Counted from the first letter of the stretch, positions 25,762 to 39,459 are shown. The stretch: 64,000 nt of DNA from an uncultured Pseudomonadota bacterium (GCA_945952465.1 CAMFIB010000002.1:248001-312000); one strand, 5' to 3'. The notes: generated by a model from the sequence alone, not told the origin. Program-made: numbers and translations.

Positions 25762-26796
25762 TCAACCGAGTTTTGCGGCTAGCTTCGAAGCTTCGACGTG
25801 GGTGTAGCGCTTGAGCATCTGCATCGACTTGTGGCCGGTCATGGAAGAAACCTCAAATGGATTCAATCCCTTTTCGAAGAGTCGGGAAGTCGCTTCATGT
25901 CTGAGGTCATGAAAACGCAGGTCGATGAGGAAGGTTGGGTTGACGCTCTTGAATTCCGTGCTGCGATGTTGCTGATACAGCAGTCGAGCGCGTTTGACGC
26001 AGCGTTGCCAAGTCTTTTCGAAAGAGTCTGCCTTGGCCCAATGAAAAACGCGGCCGTCGCCGCGTCGAGGAACGCTCTGAAAAGTCTCAATGGCTTTGCT
26101 CGACAGTGCGACTGTTCGGGATTCCCCATTCTTTGTGTCTGACAGATGGGCTGTGCGCTTCCGGATGTCAATGTCCTTCCACTCCATGCGGAGTAGCTCG
26201 CCGAGCCTGCAGGATGTTTCCACGGCCAACGTGATGACTTCGGAAAGACCGCGTGCTTGGCCAGTTTCGGCGGCCTTCAGCAACCAGTTCAGCTCATCCG
26301 TGGAAACGCGACGATCTCGGGGCTTGGGCGCTTTGGGTTTGCGCACAAGCTTGACGGGGTTTTCCGCCAAATGCACGCCCCATTCTTTACGGCAGTGCTC
26401 CAGAATGACGGACATCGTGTTCAAGTCGTGAATTACCGTCTGTGGCTTCACGGCTTCGAGTCGCTTGTCGCGAAAGGCGGCAACGTCAATAGGGCGAATG
26501 GCTGTCAGAAAGTACGGGCCAAAATGGGAGATCAGCAAATCGATGCGGAAACGTTCCGATTTCGCTGATCGTTTCAAGGGAGTGACCTGTTTGAGATAGC
26601 GGGTGGCAACCTCCTCGAAAGTGGTTCGCTGCCCTTCATTGCCGGCGAACTCTCCGCGCTCTATGCGGAGCTCGGTGTCCTTTGCCCAAGTCTCAGCGTC
26701 GACACGCCGGCTGAAAGTACGCGATTGCTCGGGGTAGCCGAGTTTGCGAACGCGCGCTCGCCACTGAAGCTTTCCGCGTTTCTCAATGACTGCCAT
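25762..26796 (-). CDS. int: Tyrosine-recombinase integrase of the element
   Basis: A phage-type integrase of 344 residues. The N-terminal arm-binding part begins MAVIEKRGKLQWRARVRKLG. The core SAM-like domain spans about 58-150 and the catalytic domain 165-344, with R197 (CRLGELLRMEW), K222, H296-x-x-R299 (FHDLRH), H322 (GHKS) and nucleophile Y331 (KRYTHVE). The start at 26796 is preferred; the frame extends to 26949, but that leader is an antisense reading of the tRNA remnant (RIRTDDLPLTS). The gene points inward from attR, with the paired TTGTCCCAA repeats directly upstream. Confidence 0.95.
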   Translation of the reverse strand: MAVIEKRGKLQWRARVRKLGYPEQSRTFSRRVDAETWAKDTELRIERGEFAGNEGQRTTFEEVATRYLKQVTPLKRSAKSERFRIDLLISHFGPYFLTAIRPIDVAAFRDKRLEAVKPQTVIHDLNTMSVILEHCRKEWGVHLAENPVKLVRKPKAPKPRDRRVSTDELNWLLKAAETGQARGLSEVITLAVETSCRLGELLRMEWKDIDIRKRTAHLSDTKNGESRTVALSSKAIETFQSVPRRGDGRVFHWAKADSFEKTWQRCVKRARLLYQQHRSTEFKSVNPTFLIDLRFHDLRHEATSRLFEKGLNPFEVSSMTGHKSMQMLKRYTHVEASKLAAKLG

Positions 26797-26813
26797 GGAC
26801 GTTCTCCTGGGGA

Positions 26814-26833
26814 TTGTCCCAATTTTGTCCCAA
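26814..26833. promoter_or_regulatory. Right-end paired integrase arm-type site candidates
   Basis: TTGTCCCAA occurs at 26814-26822 and 26825-26833, 11 bp apart, 18 bp upstream of the integrase start. The spacing equals that of the left-end pair. The position suggests that integrase binding could also control its own transcription. Confidence 0.6.
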
Positions 26834-26896
26834 AAAATCAGAAATCGACCGAAGACATTAGAAAAATCAACCAGATAGATGCCATTATCTTGGTGG

Positions 26897-26941
26897 CTTG
26901 TAAGCGGTAGGTCATCAGTTCGAATCCGATAATCGGCACCA
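26897..26941 (+). repeat. attR: 45-bp duplicate of the tRNA-Thr 3' end
   Basis: Identical to 12637-12681, from the anticodon loop to CCA. It lacks the 5' part of the tRNA, so it is a remnant and not a second tRNA gene. The DUF721 gene stop codon begins 5 bp beyond it. Confidence 0.95.
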
Positions 26942-26945
26942 CGCT

Positions 26946-27251
26946 TCACCGGCCCGTTTTGACTTTCAGCCGGATTGAGGTAACCTGCCAGCCCCGGCTC
27001 TGCAGCCGGGCCTGAAACAGCGGCACAAGCTGTTTGATCTTGGCGGCTGCGGTATTGTTTTCAACAACAAGGCACCACGAAGTGCCATCGGCCGGCCCGG
27101 GCTTCACCGCTGGCCGGAGTGTCTCGGGAATCAGGCTCTGAATCGCCAGCAGACGACGTGAAGAGTCTGCTGCCGCTTCGGCCAGCCGCGCAAAGCTTGC
27201 CGATTCGCGCACCGCCTCATCGAGCGAGAGGGGCTGTTGTCGGCGGGTCAT
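26946..27251 (-). CDS. DUF721 (DciA-like) protein
   Basis: A 101-residue DUF721 protein. DciA members act as loaders of the DnaB replicative helicase in bacteria without DnaC. Visible are SLDEAVRESASFARLAE, LLAIQSLIPETLRPAVKPG and NNTAAAKIKQLVPLFQARL, the last being the family's KH-like core. It is divergent from the M23 peptidase gene by 27 bp. The start MTRRQQPL was chosen; upstream codons in this frame are antisense to the peptidase gene. This gene lay next to tRNA-Thr before the element inserted. Confidence 0.85.
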   Translation of the reverse strand: MTRRQQPLSLDEAVRESASFARLAEAAADSSRRLLAIQSLIPETLRPAVKPGPADGTSWCLVVENNTAAAKIKQLVPLFQARLQSRGWQVTSIRLKVKTGR

Positions 27252-27278
27252 CGGCGGGCTACTGAGGAATACGACGGA

Positions 27279-28271
27279 ATGCAGTTGATTATCACGGACG
27301 CCTGGCTCGCCAAGAGCCGCGCGATCCACCTGAGCGGGGCGCGCCTGTTGCTGGCCGGCTTCGTGATTTCGCAGATCATGATGGTGCTCGCCGCCTGTGC
27401 GTACCACATGGTGTTTCTCAAGGGCGCACGCGAAGGCTGGCCGGTGATCGGCGAGTTCCTGAAGATCGTGACGCAGGATGAGGTCGCGCAGCGCGAGCGC
27501 TACACGCGCGAGAACCTCGACGCCATGGCCCGTCGTCTGGGCGAGATGCAGGCCAAGCTGGTGCAGCTCGAGGCGCTCGGTGAACGGGTGTCGGGTCTGG
27601 CCGGCATCAACCCCAACGACATCAAGACCACGCCGGGCCGTGGCGGCGCGTTGGTGTCGGGCCGGCCGCTGTCGATCGAGGAACTGCAGCACACGCTGGC
27701 CGATCTCGACACCCTGACCGATCAGCGCGTCGATCTGCTCACGGTCGTGGAATCGCGCCTGTTCGACCAGAAGATCCGCAAGGCGATGGTGCCCACGCAG
27801 GAGCCGCTGGCCGGCGGTTTCCTCGGGTCCACCTTCGGCTGGCGGATCGACCCGTTCACCGGCCGCTCGGCGCTCCACACCGGGCTCGATTTTCCGGCCG
27901 AAACCGGCACCGCCATCGTCGCGGCGGCCGGCGGCGTGGTCGTCACGCAGGAGTACAACCCGGCCTACGGCAACATGGTCGAGATCGACCATGGCAACCA
28001 ACTGGTGACGCGCTACGCCCACGCCTCGAAGGTGTTGGTGAAGAAAGGCGACCTGATCAAACGCGGCCAGAAGATCGCCGAGGTCGGCACCACCGGCCGC
28101 TCGACCGGCCCGCATCTGCACTTCGAAGTGCTGGTTCAAGACGTCCCGCAGGACCCGCAGAAGTTCCTCAACGCCGGCCAGAAGCTGCCTCAGATCGCCG
28201 CGCTGGCCGCTGCCGCCGATGGCAAGATCGCGGCCGAGCCGCTGCCCGCGCGCAAGACGGCTCGCAGGTAG
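27279..28271 (+). CDS. M23-family metallopeptidase (LytM-type)
   Basis: A periplasmic peptidoglycan endopeptidase or amidase activator of 330 residues. An N-terminal membrane anchor (about 22-45) and a coiled-coil region (about 70-170) precede the LytM domain. The domain has zinc ligands in LHTGLDF and HLHFEVLV, and its ALHTGLDFPAETGTAI block is typical. The ATG at 27279 yields the correct anchor position. secA follows 140 bp later, a common betaproteobacterial arrangement. Confidence 0.93.
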   Translation: MQLIITDAWLAKSRAIHLSGARLLLAGFVISQIMMVLAACAYHMVFLKGAREGWPVIGEFLKIVTQDEVAQRERYTRENLDAMARRLGEMQAKLVQLEALGERVSGLAGINPNDIKTTPGRGGALVSGRPLSIEELQHTLADLDTLTDQRVDLLTVVESRLFDQKIRKAMVPTQEPLAGGFLGSTFGWRIDPFTGRSALHTGLDFPAETGTAIVAAAGGVVVTQEYNPAYGNMVEIDHGNQLVTRYAHASKVLVKKGDLIKRGQKIAEVGTTGRSTGPHLHFEVLVQDVPQDPQKFLNAGQKLPQIAALAAAADGKIAAEPLPARKTARR

Positions 28272-28411
28272 AATCCTGCGTTTGTGTCGGCGGGGCCGCG
28301 CGCGGCCGGGAGAGACTGTCCGCCGCAGGCCTCCCGTGATTCCCAAATTAACCGCAGGGTTTTCGACTCCCTCGGCAGCCGGCGTCGGCTGACGGGCGGG
28401 GTCTCTGACGC

Positions 28412-31168
<2,757 letters not shown>

Positions 31169-31189
31169 TGCGCGGCTGACACGGCAGGA

Positions 31190-31211
31190 AAACGGGCTTT
31201 CGGGCCCGTTT
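31190..31211 (+). terminator. Terminator after secA
   Basis: AAACGGGC (31190-31197) and GCCCGTTT (31204-31211) form a perfect 8-bp stem with a 6-nt loop, 21 bp after the secA stop. CGCCTTTCT follows. Confidence 0.65.
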
Positions 31212-31269
31212 CGCCTTTCTGCCACCTGTTCTTTCGATAATCCCGATTCGTTTTTTGCAAGGACCCGCC

Positions 31270-32499
31270 ATGCCCGTGAACCTGACCGCCCCCGACCCCT
31301 CCCAGCTGCACCCGGTGCGCGGCCTGCGGCTGGGCATTGCCGAGGCCGGCGTCCGCAAGGCGGGGCGCAAGGATTTGACCGTGGTGCTGCTGGACGAAGG
31401 CGCGTCGGTGCACGGCGTCTTCACGCAGAACCGTTTCTGCGCGGCGCCGGTGCAGATCTGCCGCGACCACCTCGCCGGCAGCGCCGGCATCCGCGCGATG
31501 GTCATCAACACCGGCAATGCCAATGCGGGCACCGGCCAGGACGGCCTGGTGCGCGCACGCAGCGTCTGCATCGCGCTGGCGCAGCAACTCGACCTGGCGC
31601 CGGAGCAGGTGCTGCCGTTCTCCACCGGCGTCATCATGGAGCCGTTGCCCGCCGACCGCATCATCGCCGGCATCCCCGCCGCGCTGGCTGACGCGCAAGC
31701 CACGCACTGGGCGCGCGCGGCCGAGGCCATCATGACCACCGACACGATTGCCAAGGCCTTCAGCCGGCAGATCACGCTGGGCGGCCAGACGGTGAGCGTG
31801 ACCGGCATCAGCAAGGGCGCCGGCATGATCCGACCCAACATGGCGACCATGCTGGGCTTCATCGCCACCGACGCGAACGTGGACCAGGGCGTGATGCAGC
31901 AACTCGCGCGCGAACTGGCCGACGGCTCCTTCAACCGCGTCACGGTGGACGGCGACACCTCCACCAACGACTCCTTCGTGGTTATCGCCACCAACCGGGC
32001 CGGCCACGCGCCGGTGACGGCGCTCGACAGCGCCGACGGCCGCGCGCTGAAGGCCGCGATGCTGGAAGTGTCCCGGCTGCTGGCCCAGGCCATCGTGCGC
32101 GACGGCGAGGGTGCCACCAAGTTCATCGCGGTGCGCGTGGAGGGTGGCAAGACCGGCGATGAGTGCCGCCAGGTGGCCTACGCCATCGCGCATTCGCCGC
32201 TGGTGAAGACGGCGTTCTTCGCCAGCGACCCCAACCTGGGCCGCATTCTCGCGGCGGTGGGTTATGCCGGCATTGCCGATCTCGACCAGACCAGGATCGA
32301 CCTGTATCTGGACGACGTGCATGTGGCCGTGAAAGGCGGGCGCAACCCGGCCTACCGCGAGGAAGACGGCCAGCGCGTGATGAAGCAGAGCGAGATCACG
32401 GTGCGGGTGGTGCTGGGCCGCGGCGACGCCGCCGACACGGTCTGGACCTGCGACTTCAGCCACGACTACGTGACGATCAACGCCGACTACAGATCATGA
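31270..32499 (+). CDS. argJ: ArgJ, bifunctional glutamate N-acetyltransferase / amino-acid acetyltransferase
   Basis: Transfers acetyl groups between N-acetylornithine and glutamate in the recycling arginine pathway, and may make N-acetylglutamate from acetyl-CoA. The 409-residue precursor cleaves itself before the threonine in [16 protein letters not shown] to give alpha and beta chains. Other marks are [12 protein letters not shown] and the C-terminal NADYRS. The start [10 protein letters not shown] was preferred over an in-frame ATG 15 bp upstream. The stop overlaps the next gene's start (ATGA). Confidence 0.97.
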   Translation: MPVNLTAPDPSQLHPVRGLRLGIAEAGVRKAGRKDLTVVLLDEGASVHGVFTQNRFCAAPVQICRDHLAGSAGIRAMVINTGNANAGTGQDGLVRARSVCIALAQQLDLAPEQVLPFSTGVIMEPLPADRIIAGIPAALADAQATHWARAAEAIMTTDTIAKAFSRQITLGGQTVSVTGISKGAGMIRPNMATMLGFIATDANVDQGVMQQLARELADGSFNRVTVDGDTSTNDSFVVIATNRAGHAPVTALDSADGRALKAAMLEVSRLLAQAIVRDGEGATKFIAVRVEGGKTGDECRQVAYAIAHSPLVKTAFFASDPNLGRILAAVGYAGIADLDQTRIDLYLDDVHVAVKGGRNPAYREEDGQRVMKQSEITVRVVLGRGDAADTVWTCDFSHDYVTINADYRS

Positions 32500-33362
32500 A
32501 CGACAAGTTCGAACGTTTGATCGAGCGCGCCGAATCGCTGATGGCGCGCATCGAGTCGGTGCTGCCGCAACCGCTAGGCGCGCCGGACTGGGCGGCTTCG
32601 GTCGCGTGGCGCTACCGCAAGCGGGCCAGCGGCCACGGCACGCTGGAGCCGGTGCGCCACATCGCACCGATGCCGCTCGACGCCCTGCGCGAGATCGACG
32701 TGCAGAAGGAAAAAATCCGCCGCAACACCGCGCAGTTCGTCGCCGGCCAGCCGGCCAACAACGTGCTGCTGACCGGCGCGCGCGGCACCGGCAAATCGTC
32801 GCTGGTGAAGGCCTGCCTGAACGAGTTCTCGCCGCAAGGCCTGCGGCTGATCGAAGTGGACAAGGCCGACATGGTGGACCTGCCCGACATCGTGGACGTG
32901 GTCTCGGGCTGGCCCGAGAAATTCATCGTGTTCTGCGACGACCTGAGCTTCGACGAGGGCGAGCCGGGCTACAAGGCGCTGAAGTCCATTCTCGACGGCT
33001 CGGTCGCAGCGGCCACGCCCAACGTGCTGGTCTACGCCACCAGCAACCGGCGCCATCTGCTGCCCGAGTACATGAAAGACAACCTCAGCTACCAGCACAC
33101 CGAAGACGGCGAGGTGCATCCGGGCGAGGTGATCGAAGAAAAAATTTCGCTGTCGGAGCGCTTCGGGCTGTGGGTCAGTTTCTACCCGTTCAACCAGGAC
33201 GAGTACCTGGCCATCGTCGCCGAGTGGTTGGCGTCGTTCGGTGTTGGCGCGGCGGCGATCGAGGCGGCGCGTGGCGAGTCGCTGGTGTGGGCGCTGGAGC
33301 GCGGGTCGCGCAGCGGCCGTGTGGCCTACCAGTTCGCCCGAGACTACGCCGGAAGACGATGA
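32496..33362 (+). CDS. DUF815 AAA+ ATPase
   Basis: A 288-residue P-loop ATPase of the DUF815 family, whose role is unknown. Walker A is [16 protein letters not shown] near residue 92 and Walker B-like residues are in [13 protein letters not shown]. Sensor-type residues occur in [16 protein letters not shown]. It is translationally coupled to argJ by a 4-bp overlap and is followed by an inverted copy of dispersed repeat family 1, which separates it from the Nudix gene. Confidence 0.93.
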   Translation: MNDKFERLIERAESLMARIESVLPQPLGAPDWAASVAWRYRKRASGHGTLEPVRHIAPMPLDALREIDVQKEKIRRNTAQFVAGQPANNVLLTGARGTGKSSLVKACLNEFSPQGLRLIEVDKADMVDLPDIVDVVSGWPEKFIVFCDDLSFDEGEPGYKALKSILDGSVAAATPNVLVYATSNRRHLLPEYMKDNLSYQHTEDGEVHPGEVIEEKISLSERFGLWVSFYPFNQDEYLAIVAEWLASFGVGAAAIEAARGESLVWALERGSRSGRVAYQFARDYAGRR

Positions 33363-33438
33363 GCCCCCACGCTCCGCACGGCGTGTCGTCGCTGCCCCCC
33401 AAGGGGGCGGCGGCCGGCTTGGGGCGGCCCGGCGCCGG
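33362..33438 (-). repeat. Inverted full copy of the GC-rich dispersed repeat (family 1)
   Basis: Read on this strand it has AGCCCCCACGCTCC, TCGCTGCCCCCCAAGGGGGC and GGGCGGCCCGGCGCCGG, the mirror of 7851-7924. It fills the gap between the ATPase and the Nudix gene and contains the gap's only strong hairpin. Confidence 0.75.
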
Positions 33439-33444
33439 TCGGCC

Positions 33445-33918
33445 GTGAGCAAGCCGCTCGTCGCCGACGGTGAACGCCCGCGCGAGGGCGGGCCGGACCG
33501 CGCGGTGGTCGACGTTGCCGTCGGTGTGCTGCTGCGGCCGGACGGCGACTTTCTGCTGACCTCGCGGCCCGTGGGCAAGGTCTACGCCGGCTATTGGGAG
33601 TTTCCGGGCGGCAAGCTGGAGCCGGGCGAATCGGTGGCCGACGCGCTGCGCCGCGAGCTGCACGAGGAATTGGGCATCACGGTGGGTGAGGTTCAGGCCT
33701 GGCGCTCGGAGCTGGTGGACTACCCGCACGCGCTGGTGCGGCTGAATTTCTGCAAGGTGTTCGACTGGAATGGCGCGCTACAGATGCGCGAAGGCCAGCA
33801 GGCGCAGTGGCAGCGCCTGCCGGTGGCGGTGGCGCCTGTGCTGCCCGGCACGGTGCCGGTGTTGCAGTGGCTGGCGGCCGAGCGAAACTTCGCTGGTGCT
33901 ACACATTCAGTAGCGTAG
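33445..33918 (+). CDS. mutT: MutT-like Nudix hydrolase
   Basis: Likely removes 8-oxo-dGTP from the nucleotide pool. The 157-residue protein has a complete Nudix box at about residues 53-75: GGKLEPGESVADALRRELHEELG. The core begins VVDVAVGVLLRPDGDFLLTSRP. A GTG start at 33445 was used, directly after the dispersed repeat; the longer frame runs through that repeat and the upstream gene. The last seven residues are encoded by repeat family 2. Confidence 0.9.
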   Translation: MSKPLVADGERPREGGPDRAVVDVAVGVLLRPDGDFLLTSRPVGKVYAGYWEFPGGKLEPGESVADALRRELHEELGITVGEVQAWRSELVDYPHALVRLNFCKVFDWNGALQMREGQQAQWQRLPVAVAPVLPGTVPVLQWLAAERNFAGATHSVA

Positions 33919-33938
33919 TCGCTATATTCCGCGCTGAC
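33897..33938 (-). repeat. Copy D of dispersed repeat family 2, overlapping the mutT 3' end
   Basis: The reverse complement reads GTCAGCGC, 15 variable nt, then CGCTACTGAAT and TGTAGCA. Copy A (4624-4666) has the same first and second blocks at the same 15-nt distance. The repeat supplies the last seven codons and the stop of mutT. Confidence 0.6.
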
Positions 33939-33966
33939 TTGCGGCCGATTTCGTTCTGAAAATCGC

Positions 33967-34197
33967 CTATTGCAGGCGCGGATCGCCGTGTGGCGCGTCG
34001 TCGGGCGGTGCCTCTGTGGGCACGCGGAATTCCTCGTTGGCCCATGCCCCCAGGTCCATGCCCTTGCAGCGGGCGCTGCAGAACGGCCGGAAGGCGTTGC
34101 GTGCGGCATAGACGCTGTCGCCGCCGCAGGCCGGGCAGCGCACAATGCGCTCGGCAACGGGGGGTGAGGCGGGCGGTGGCGGCGGCGAAGGGGTCAC
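33967..34197 (-). CDS. yacG: YacG, zinc-binding DNA gyrase inhibitor
   Basis: A 76-residue zinc protein that in E. coli binds GyrB and blocks DNA gyrase. The four-cysteine site is CPACGG (about 20-25) and FCSARCKGMDLG (about 39-50), with the conserved LGAWANEEFRVP. The N-terminus has an extra proline-rich stretch. It is the last gene of the pilBCD-coaE-zapD-yacG run. Confidence 0.94.
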   Translation of the reverse strand: MTPSPPPPPASPPVAERIVRCPACGGDSVYAARNAFRPFCSARCKGMDLGAWANEEFRVPTEAPPDDAPHGDPRLQ

Positions 34198-34222
34198 GGC
34201 AGGGGCCGCAGCGGCGGCGGTT

Positions 34223-34981
34223 TCAGGAGCAGAGCGTCAGCTCGAACGCCGTGTCGTCGCTGCTGGCGTGCAGCTTGGGCTCGCCGCTTTCCTGGCGCAT
34301 CAGCCGCACAGACACCATCAGGCGGTTGCCGCTGATTTCGGGAACCAGGCCCAGGCGCGGGTCGAGCCGCATGCGCAGCAACTGGAAGGTGCGGCCCTGC
34401 GGCAGGTTCTGCGTGAACTGGCCGTTGGCGGCCACCACCTTCTGCGGCGCACCGGCGTCGCGCAGCAGCTTCAGCAGCATGTAGATCGATTCGGCCAGCG
34501 GCGCTAGCGTTTGCGCCCAGCGCTCCAGCTCGACGCGGCGGCTGGCCGGGTCGCGGTGCTGCCAGGCGTAGTAGGCGGGCAGGTCGAACTCGCAGGTGCC
34601 GCCGGGAATGCCGACGCGGCTGCGGATGCTCATGAGCCACTCGTTCTCGGTCAGTGGCTGGCCGGCCTTGCCGGGCTGGCCGTTGAGCGCGGCGAAGCAG
34701 TTGTCGAGCTGGCCGATGATCTCGTCGAGCACCGACTCCGCGATGGCGGGGTTGCCGCGGTAGCCATTGAGTGTTTGCCGTTGCCGGTCGAGGTCTTTCA
34801 GCACGTCGCTTTTCAGGTCGGCGCGGGCGCCAACGTCCATGATCTCGAAGATCGTGGTCAGTGCGTGGTGGTGGTCGAGCGGGTGGTCGCGCGGCACGAG
34901 CAGCGCAAGCCGGCGGAAGAGGTGTTCGAGCCGCAGGTAGGTGCGAATGCGCTCGTTGAAGGGGTATTCGTAAAGGATCAC
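34223..34981 (-). CDS. zapD: ZapD, cell division protein that bundles FtsZ
   Basis: Cross-links FtsZ filaments at the division ring. The 252-residue protein has the DUF1342 start MILYEYPFNERIRTYLRLE, and the beta-strand half includes GTCEFDLPAYYAWQH. It lies between coaE and yacG on the same strand, the standard beta- and gammaproteobacterial context. Confidence 0.95.
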   Translation of the reverse strand: MILYEYPFNERIRTYLRLEHLFRRLALLVPRDHPLDHHHALTTIFEIMDVGARADLKSDVLKDLDRQRQTLNGYRGNPAIAESVLDEIIGQLDNCFAALNGQPGKAGQPLTENEWLMSIRSRVGIPGGTCEFDLPAYYAWQHRDPASRRVELERWAQTLAPLAESIYMLLKLLRDAGAPQKVVAANGQFTQNLPQGRTFQLLRMRLDPRLGLVPEISGNRLMVSVRLMRQESGEPKLHASSDDTAFELTLCS

Positions 34982-35000
34982 GCTGGGCTTTCCGGCGTCA

Positions 35001-35603
35001 TCATAGCGTGAGGCGCTTCACCAATGTGGCCACGGTGGCAGTGAGCGCCTCCAGCGTCAGGCCATCGTTGAAAACCACGGCGTCGGCAATCGCCAGCCGG
35101 TGCAGCCGGGAGGCTTGCGCGGCGATGATGGCCTCGACCTGCGCCCGGGGCAGGCCATTGCGCGCCATCACGCGGGCGATCTGGGTTTCGGCGCTGCAGT
35201 CCACCACCAGCACCCGGTGGAGCCGGGTACGCCAGTGGCCCGATTCGGTGAGCAGCGGGATGTCGAACACCACGATGGGCGCGCCTGCGGCCTGGGCGGC
35301 GTTGGCGGCGCGGGTGGTTTCCTGCTGCACCAGCGGGTGGACGATGGCCTCCAGACGGGCCCGCGCCGAGGCGTCGGCGAACACCTGGGCGCGCATGCGG
35401 TCGCGGTCGAGTGCGCCGTCGGGCCGCACGACATCTGCGCCGAAGGCGGCGGCAATGGCCGGCATCGCCAGCCCTCCGGCGGCCGTGAGGCCGCGCGACA
35501 CCGCGTCGGCGTCGATCAGCGTGGCGCCGCCTGCCACCAGCATCTGCGCGACGGTGCTTTTGCCGCTGCCGATGCCGCCGGTCAGGCCGAGCCGCAGGGT
35601 CAT
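35001..35603 (-). CDS. coaE: CoaE, dephospho-CoA kinase
   Basis: Phosphorylates dephospho-CoA in the last step of coenzyme A synthesis. The 200-residue protein begins [20 protein letters not shown], containing the P-loop GGIGSGKST. Other family marks are [11 protein letters not shown] and [10 protein letters not shown]. It lies 13 bp downstream of pilD. Confidence 0.96.
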   Translation of the reverse strand: MTLRLGLTGGIGSGKSTVAQMLVAGGATLIDADAVSRGLTAAGGLAMPAIAAAFGADVVRPDGALDRDRMRAQVFADASARARLEAIVHPLVQQETTRAANAAQAAGAPIVVFDIPLLTESGHWRTRLHRVLVVDCSAETQIARVMARNGLPRAQVEAIIAAQASRLHRLAIADAVVFNDGLTLEALTATVATLVKRLTL

Positions 35604-35616
35604 GGCGCGCCGTCTG

Positions 35617-36462
35617 CTACAGGCCCACCGCCTGCAGAATGGCCTGCGGGCCGAAGACCATTGCCGTGAAGCCGGCGCCGGCCAGGAAAGGGCCGAAGGG
35701 CACGTAGCCGCCCTCGCGCAGGCCGCCGTTGAACTTCATCAGGATGCCGACCGCCGCGCCGATCACGGACGACATCAGGATCATCGGCACCAGCGCGGTC
35801 CAGCCGAACCAGGCGCCCAGCGCCGCGAACAGCTTGAAGTCGCCATAGCCCATGCCTTCCTTGCCGGTGGCGAGCTTGAAGGCCCAGTACACGAGCCACA
35901 GCGACAGGTAGCCGCCCACCGCGCCCCACAGCGCGTGGTTCAGCGACACCCCGGTGAGCCCCAGGGCCGACGCCATCAACCCGGCCCACACCAGCGGCAG
36001 CGTGATGTCGTCGGGCAGCAGCGTGGTGTCCCAGTCGATGAAGGTCAGCGCCACCAGCGCCGCCGCGAACCCGCACCAGGCCAGCCCCGCCGGCCCGAGG
36101 CCGCGCGTGACGATGCACAGCACGAACAGCGCGGCCGTCAGCAGCTCGACCATCGGGTACCGCGCGCTGATGCCGGCCTTGCACGCCGAGCAGCGCCCGC
36201 GCAGCACCAGGTAGCTCAGCACCGGCACGTTCTCGTACCAGCGGATGGGGTGGCCGCAGTGCGGGCAGCGCGAGCGGGGCGTGGAAAGCGTCAGCGGTGG
36301 CGCTTCTTCGGTGGGCGTCTGGCCCAGCATGTCGGCGCATTCCGCTTTCCATTGCCGCTCCAGCATCAGCGGCAGGCGGTGGATGACCACGTTGAGAAAG
36401 CTGCCCACCAGCAGCCCGAACACACCGGCCAGCGCGGCGTCGGCCCAGATGAAATGCAGCAT
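35617..36462 (-). CDS. pilD: PilD, type IV prepilin peptidase and N-methyltransferase
   Basis: Cleaves and methylates type IV pilins and type II pseudopilins at the inner membrane. The 281-residue protein has the zinc-binding loop [15 protein letters not shown] followed by CSACKAGIS. The aspartate-protease motifs are in [16 protein letters not shown] and GYGDFKL. About seven to eight hydrophobic helices are visible. Its start overlaps the pilC stop by one base. Confidence 0.95.
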   Translation of the reverse strand: MLHFIWADAALAGVFGLLVGSFLNVVIHRLPLMLERQWKAECADMLGQTPTEEAPPLTLSTPRSRCPHCGHPIRWYENVPVLSYLVLRGRCSACKAGISARYPMVELLTAALFVLCIVTRGLGPAGLAWCGFAAALVALTFIDWDTTLLPDDITLPLVWAGLMASALGLTGVSLNHALWGAVGGYLSLWLVYWAFKLATGKEGMGYGDFKLFAALGAWFGWTALVPMILMSSVIGAAVGILMKFNGGLREGGYVPFGPFLAGAGFTAMVFGPQAILQAVGL

Positions 36463-37679
36463 CAGATGACCTGTCCCAGCTTGAAGATCGGCAGGTACAT
36501 CGCGATCACGATGCTGCCGATGACGGTGCCCAGGATCACGATGATGATGGGCTCCATCAGGCTCGACAACCCGGCCACCATGTCGTCGACCTCGGCCTCA
36601 TAGAAGTCGGCCGCCTTGCCCAGCATGTGGTCGATCGAGCCGGACTCCTCGCCGATCGCGCACATCTGCAGCACCATGGACGGGAACACGTCGGCATTGG
36701 TCATCGCGGCGGTGAGGCTGGTGCCGGTGGACACCTCGGACTGGATTTTCTCGGTGGCCGACTGGAACACATGGTTGCCCGATGCGCCCCCCACGGAATC
36801 GAGCGCTTCCACCAGCGGCACGCCGGCGGCGAACATGGTCGACAGCGTGCGGGTCCAGCGCGCGATGCACGACTTTTCCACCAGCGGGCCGAACAGCGGC
36901 AGCTTCAGCAGCAGGCGGTCCATGAAGACCTGCACCCGCTCGCTGCGCTTCCAGGCCTGCATCAGGAAGTAGCTGCCCCCGAACAGCACGCCGAAGATCA
37001 GCCACCACCACTTCACGAAGATCTCGCTGATGCCGATGACCACCAGCGTGGGCGCCGGCAGATCGGCGCCGAAGGAGCTGAACACTTCCTTGAACGCGGG
37101 AATCACGAAGATCATGATGACGGCCACGACCACGAAGGCCACCACCAGCACCGCGATGGGGTACATCATGGCCGACTTGATCTTGGAGCGCAGCGCCTCG
37201 GTCTTCTCCATGTAGGTCGCCAGGCGGTCGAGCAGCTGATCGAGAATGCCGGCCGCCTCGCCGGCCTCGACGAGGTTGCAGTACAGCGCGTTGAAGTACA
37301 TCGGGTGCTTGCGAAACGCGGCCGACAGCGAGGTGCCGGTCTCCACGTCGGTGCGGATCTCGCCCAGCAGACGGGTGACGCTCGGGTTGGGATTGCCGCG
37401 GCCCACGATGTCGAAGGCCTGCAGCAGGGGCACGCCCGCCTTCATCATCGTGGCGAGCTGGCGCGTGAAGATGGCCAGATCCCGGGGCCTGATCTTCTTG
37501 CCGGCGCGCACGCGGCGCTTCCTGATCTTGCTGGGCAGCACACCCTGGCGGCGCAGCATGGCCTTCACCTGGTTCTCGCCAAGGGCGCGCAGCTCTCCGC
37601 GCACGATCTTGCCGTGCCGGTCCTTGCCTTCCCATTCGAACAGGAAGTCCTTCACACGGCGGGCAGCGGCGGTGGCCAT
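36462..37679 (-). CDS. pilC: PilC, type IV pilus inner-membrane platform protein
   Basis: The GspF/PilC-type platform that couples the assembly ATPase to pilus growth. The 405-residue protein has two T2SSF domains (about 70-195 and 275-398), each with LVEAGEAAGILDQLLDRLA or VPLVEALDSVGG-type helices. Three membrane segments lie near 175-200, 225-245 and 380-400. It lies 43 bp after pilB and overlaps pilD. Confidence 0.95.
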   Translation of the reverse strand: MATAAARRVKDFLFEWEGKDRHGKIVRGELRALGENQVKAMLRRQGVLPSKIRKRRVRAGKKIRPRDLAIFTRQLATMMKAGVPLLQAFDIVGRGNPNPSVTRLLGEIRTDVETGTSLSAAFRKHPMYFNALYCNLVEAGEAAGILDQLLDRLATYMEKTEALRSKIKSAMMYPIAVLVVAFVVVAVIMIFVIPAFKEVFSSFGADLPAPTLVVIGISEIFVKWWWLIFGVLFGGSYFLMQAWKRSERVQVFMDRLLLKLPLFGPLVEKSCIARWTRTLSTMFAAGVPLVEALDSVGGASGNHVFQSATEKIQSEVSTGTSLTAAMTNADVFPSMVLQMCAIGEESGSIDHMLGKAADFYEAEVDDMVAGLSSLMEPIIIVILGTVIGSIVIAMYLPIFKLGQVI

Positions 37680-37722
37680 CGGGGTGGGTCCTCGTGGATG
37701 TTGTTGGAGTGGGGCGGGCGCG

Positions 37723-39459
<1,737 letters not shown>

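Larger units (their letters stand above)
12637..26941. mobile_element. Integrative mobilizable element in tRNA-Thr (about 14.3 kb)
   Basis: A perfect 45-bp direct repeat, the 3' part of tRNA-Thr, bounds the block. Inside are a tyrosine integrase at the right end, an excisionase-like HTH protein, a primase-type zinc protein, a RepA-like ATPase, a coupling protein, a MOBC-type relaxase and cargo genes. Matching integrase arm-type repeats sit at both ends. No VirB-type channel genes are present, so transfer would need another element's secretion system. Base composition is visibly less GC-rich than the flanks. Confidence 0.93.

Noticed and set aside
25556-25765. Small open frame between vsr and the integrase
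   Set aside because: No ribosome site and no recognisable motif; the 209-bp gap shows nothing I can support.
26888-26941. Second tRNA-Thr gene at the right end of the element
   Set aside because: Only the 3' 45 bp are present; the acceptor and D-arm halves are missing, so it cannot fold as a tRNA.
26797-26949. 51-residue N-terminal extension of the integrase containing RIRTDDLPLTS
   Set aside because: It is an antisense reading of the tRNA-Thr remnant at attR, a familiar annotation artefact; MAVIEKRGK is the real start.
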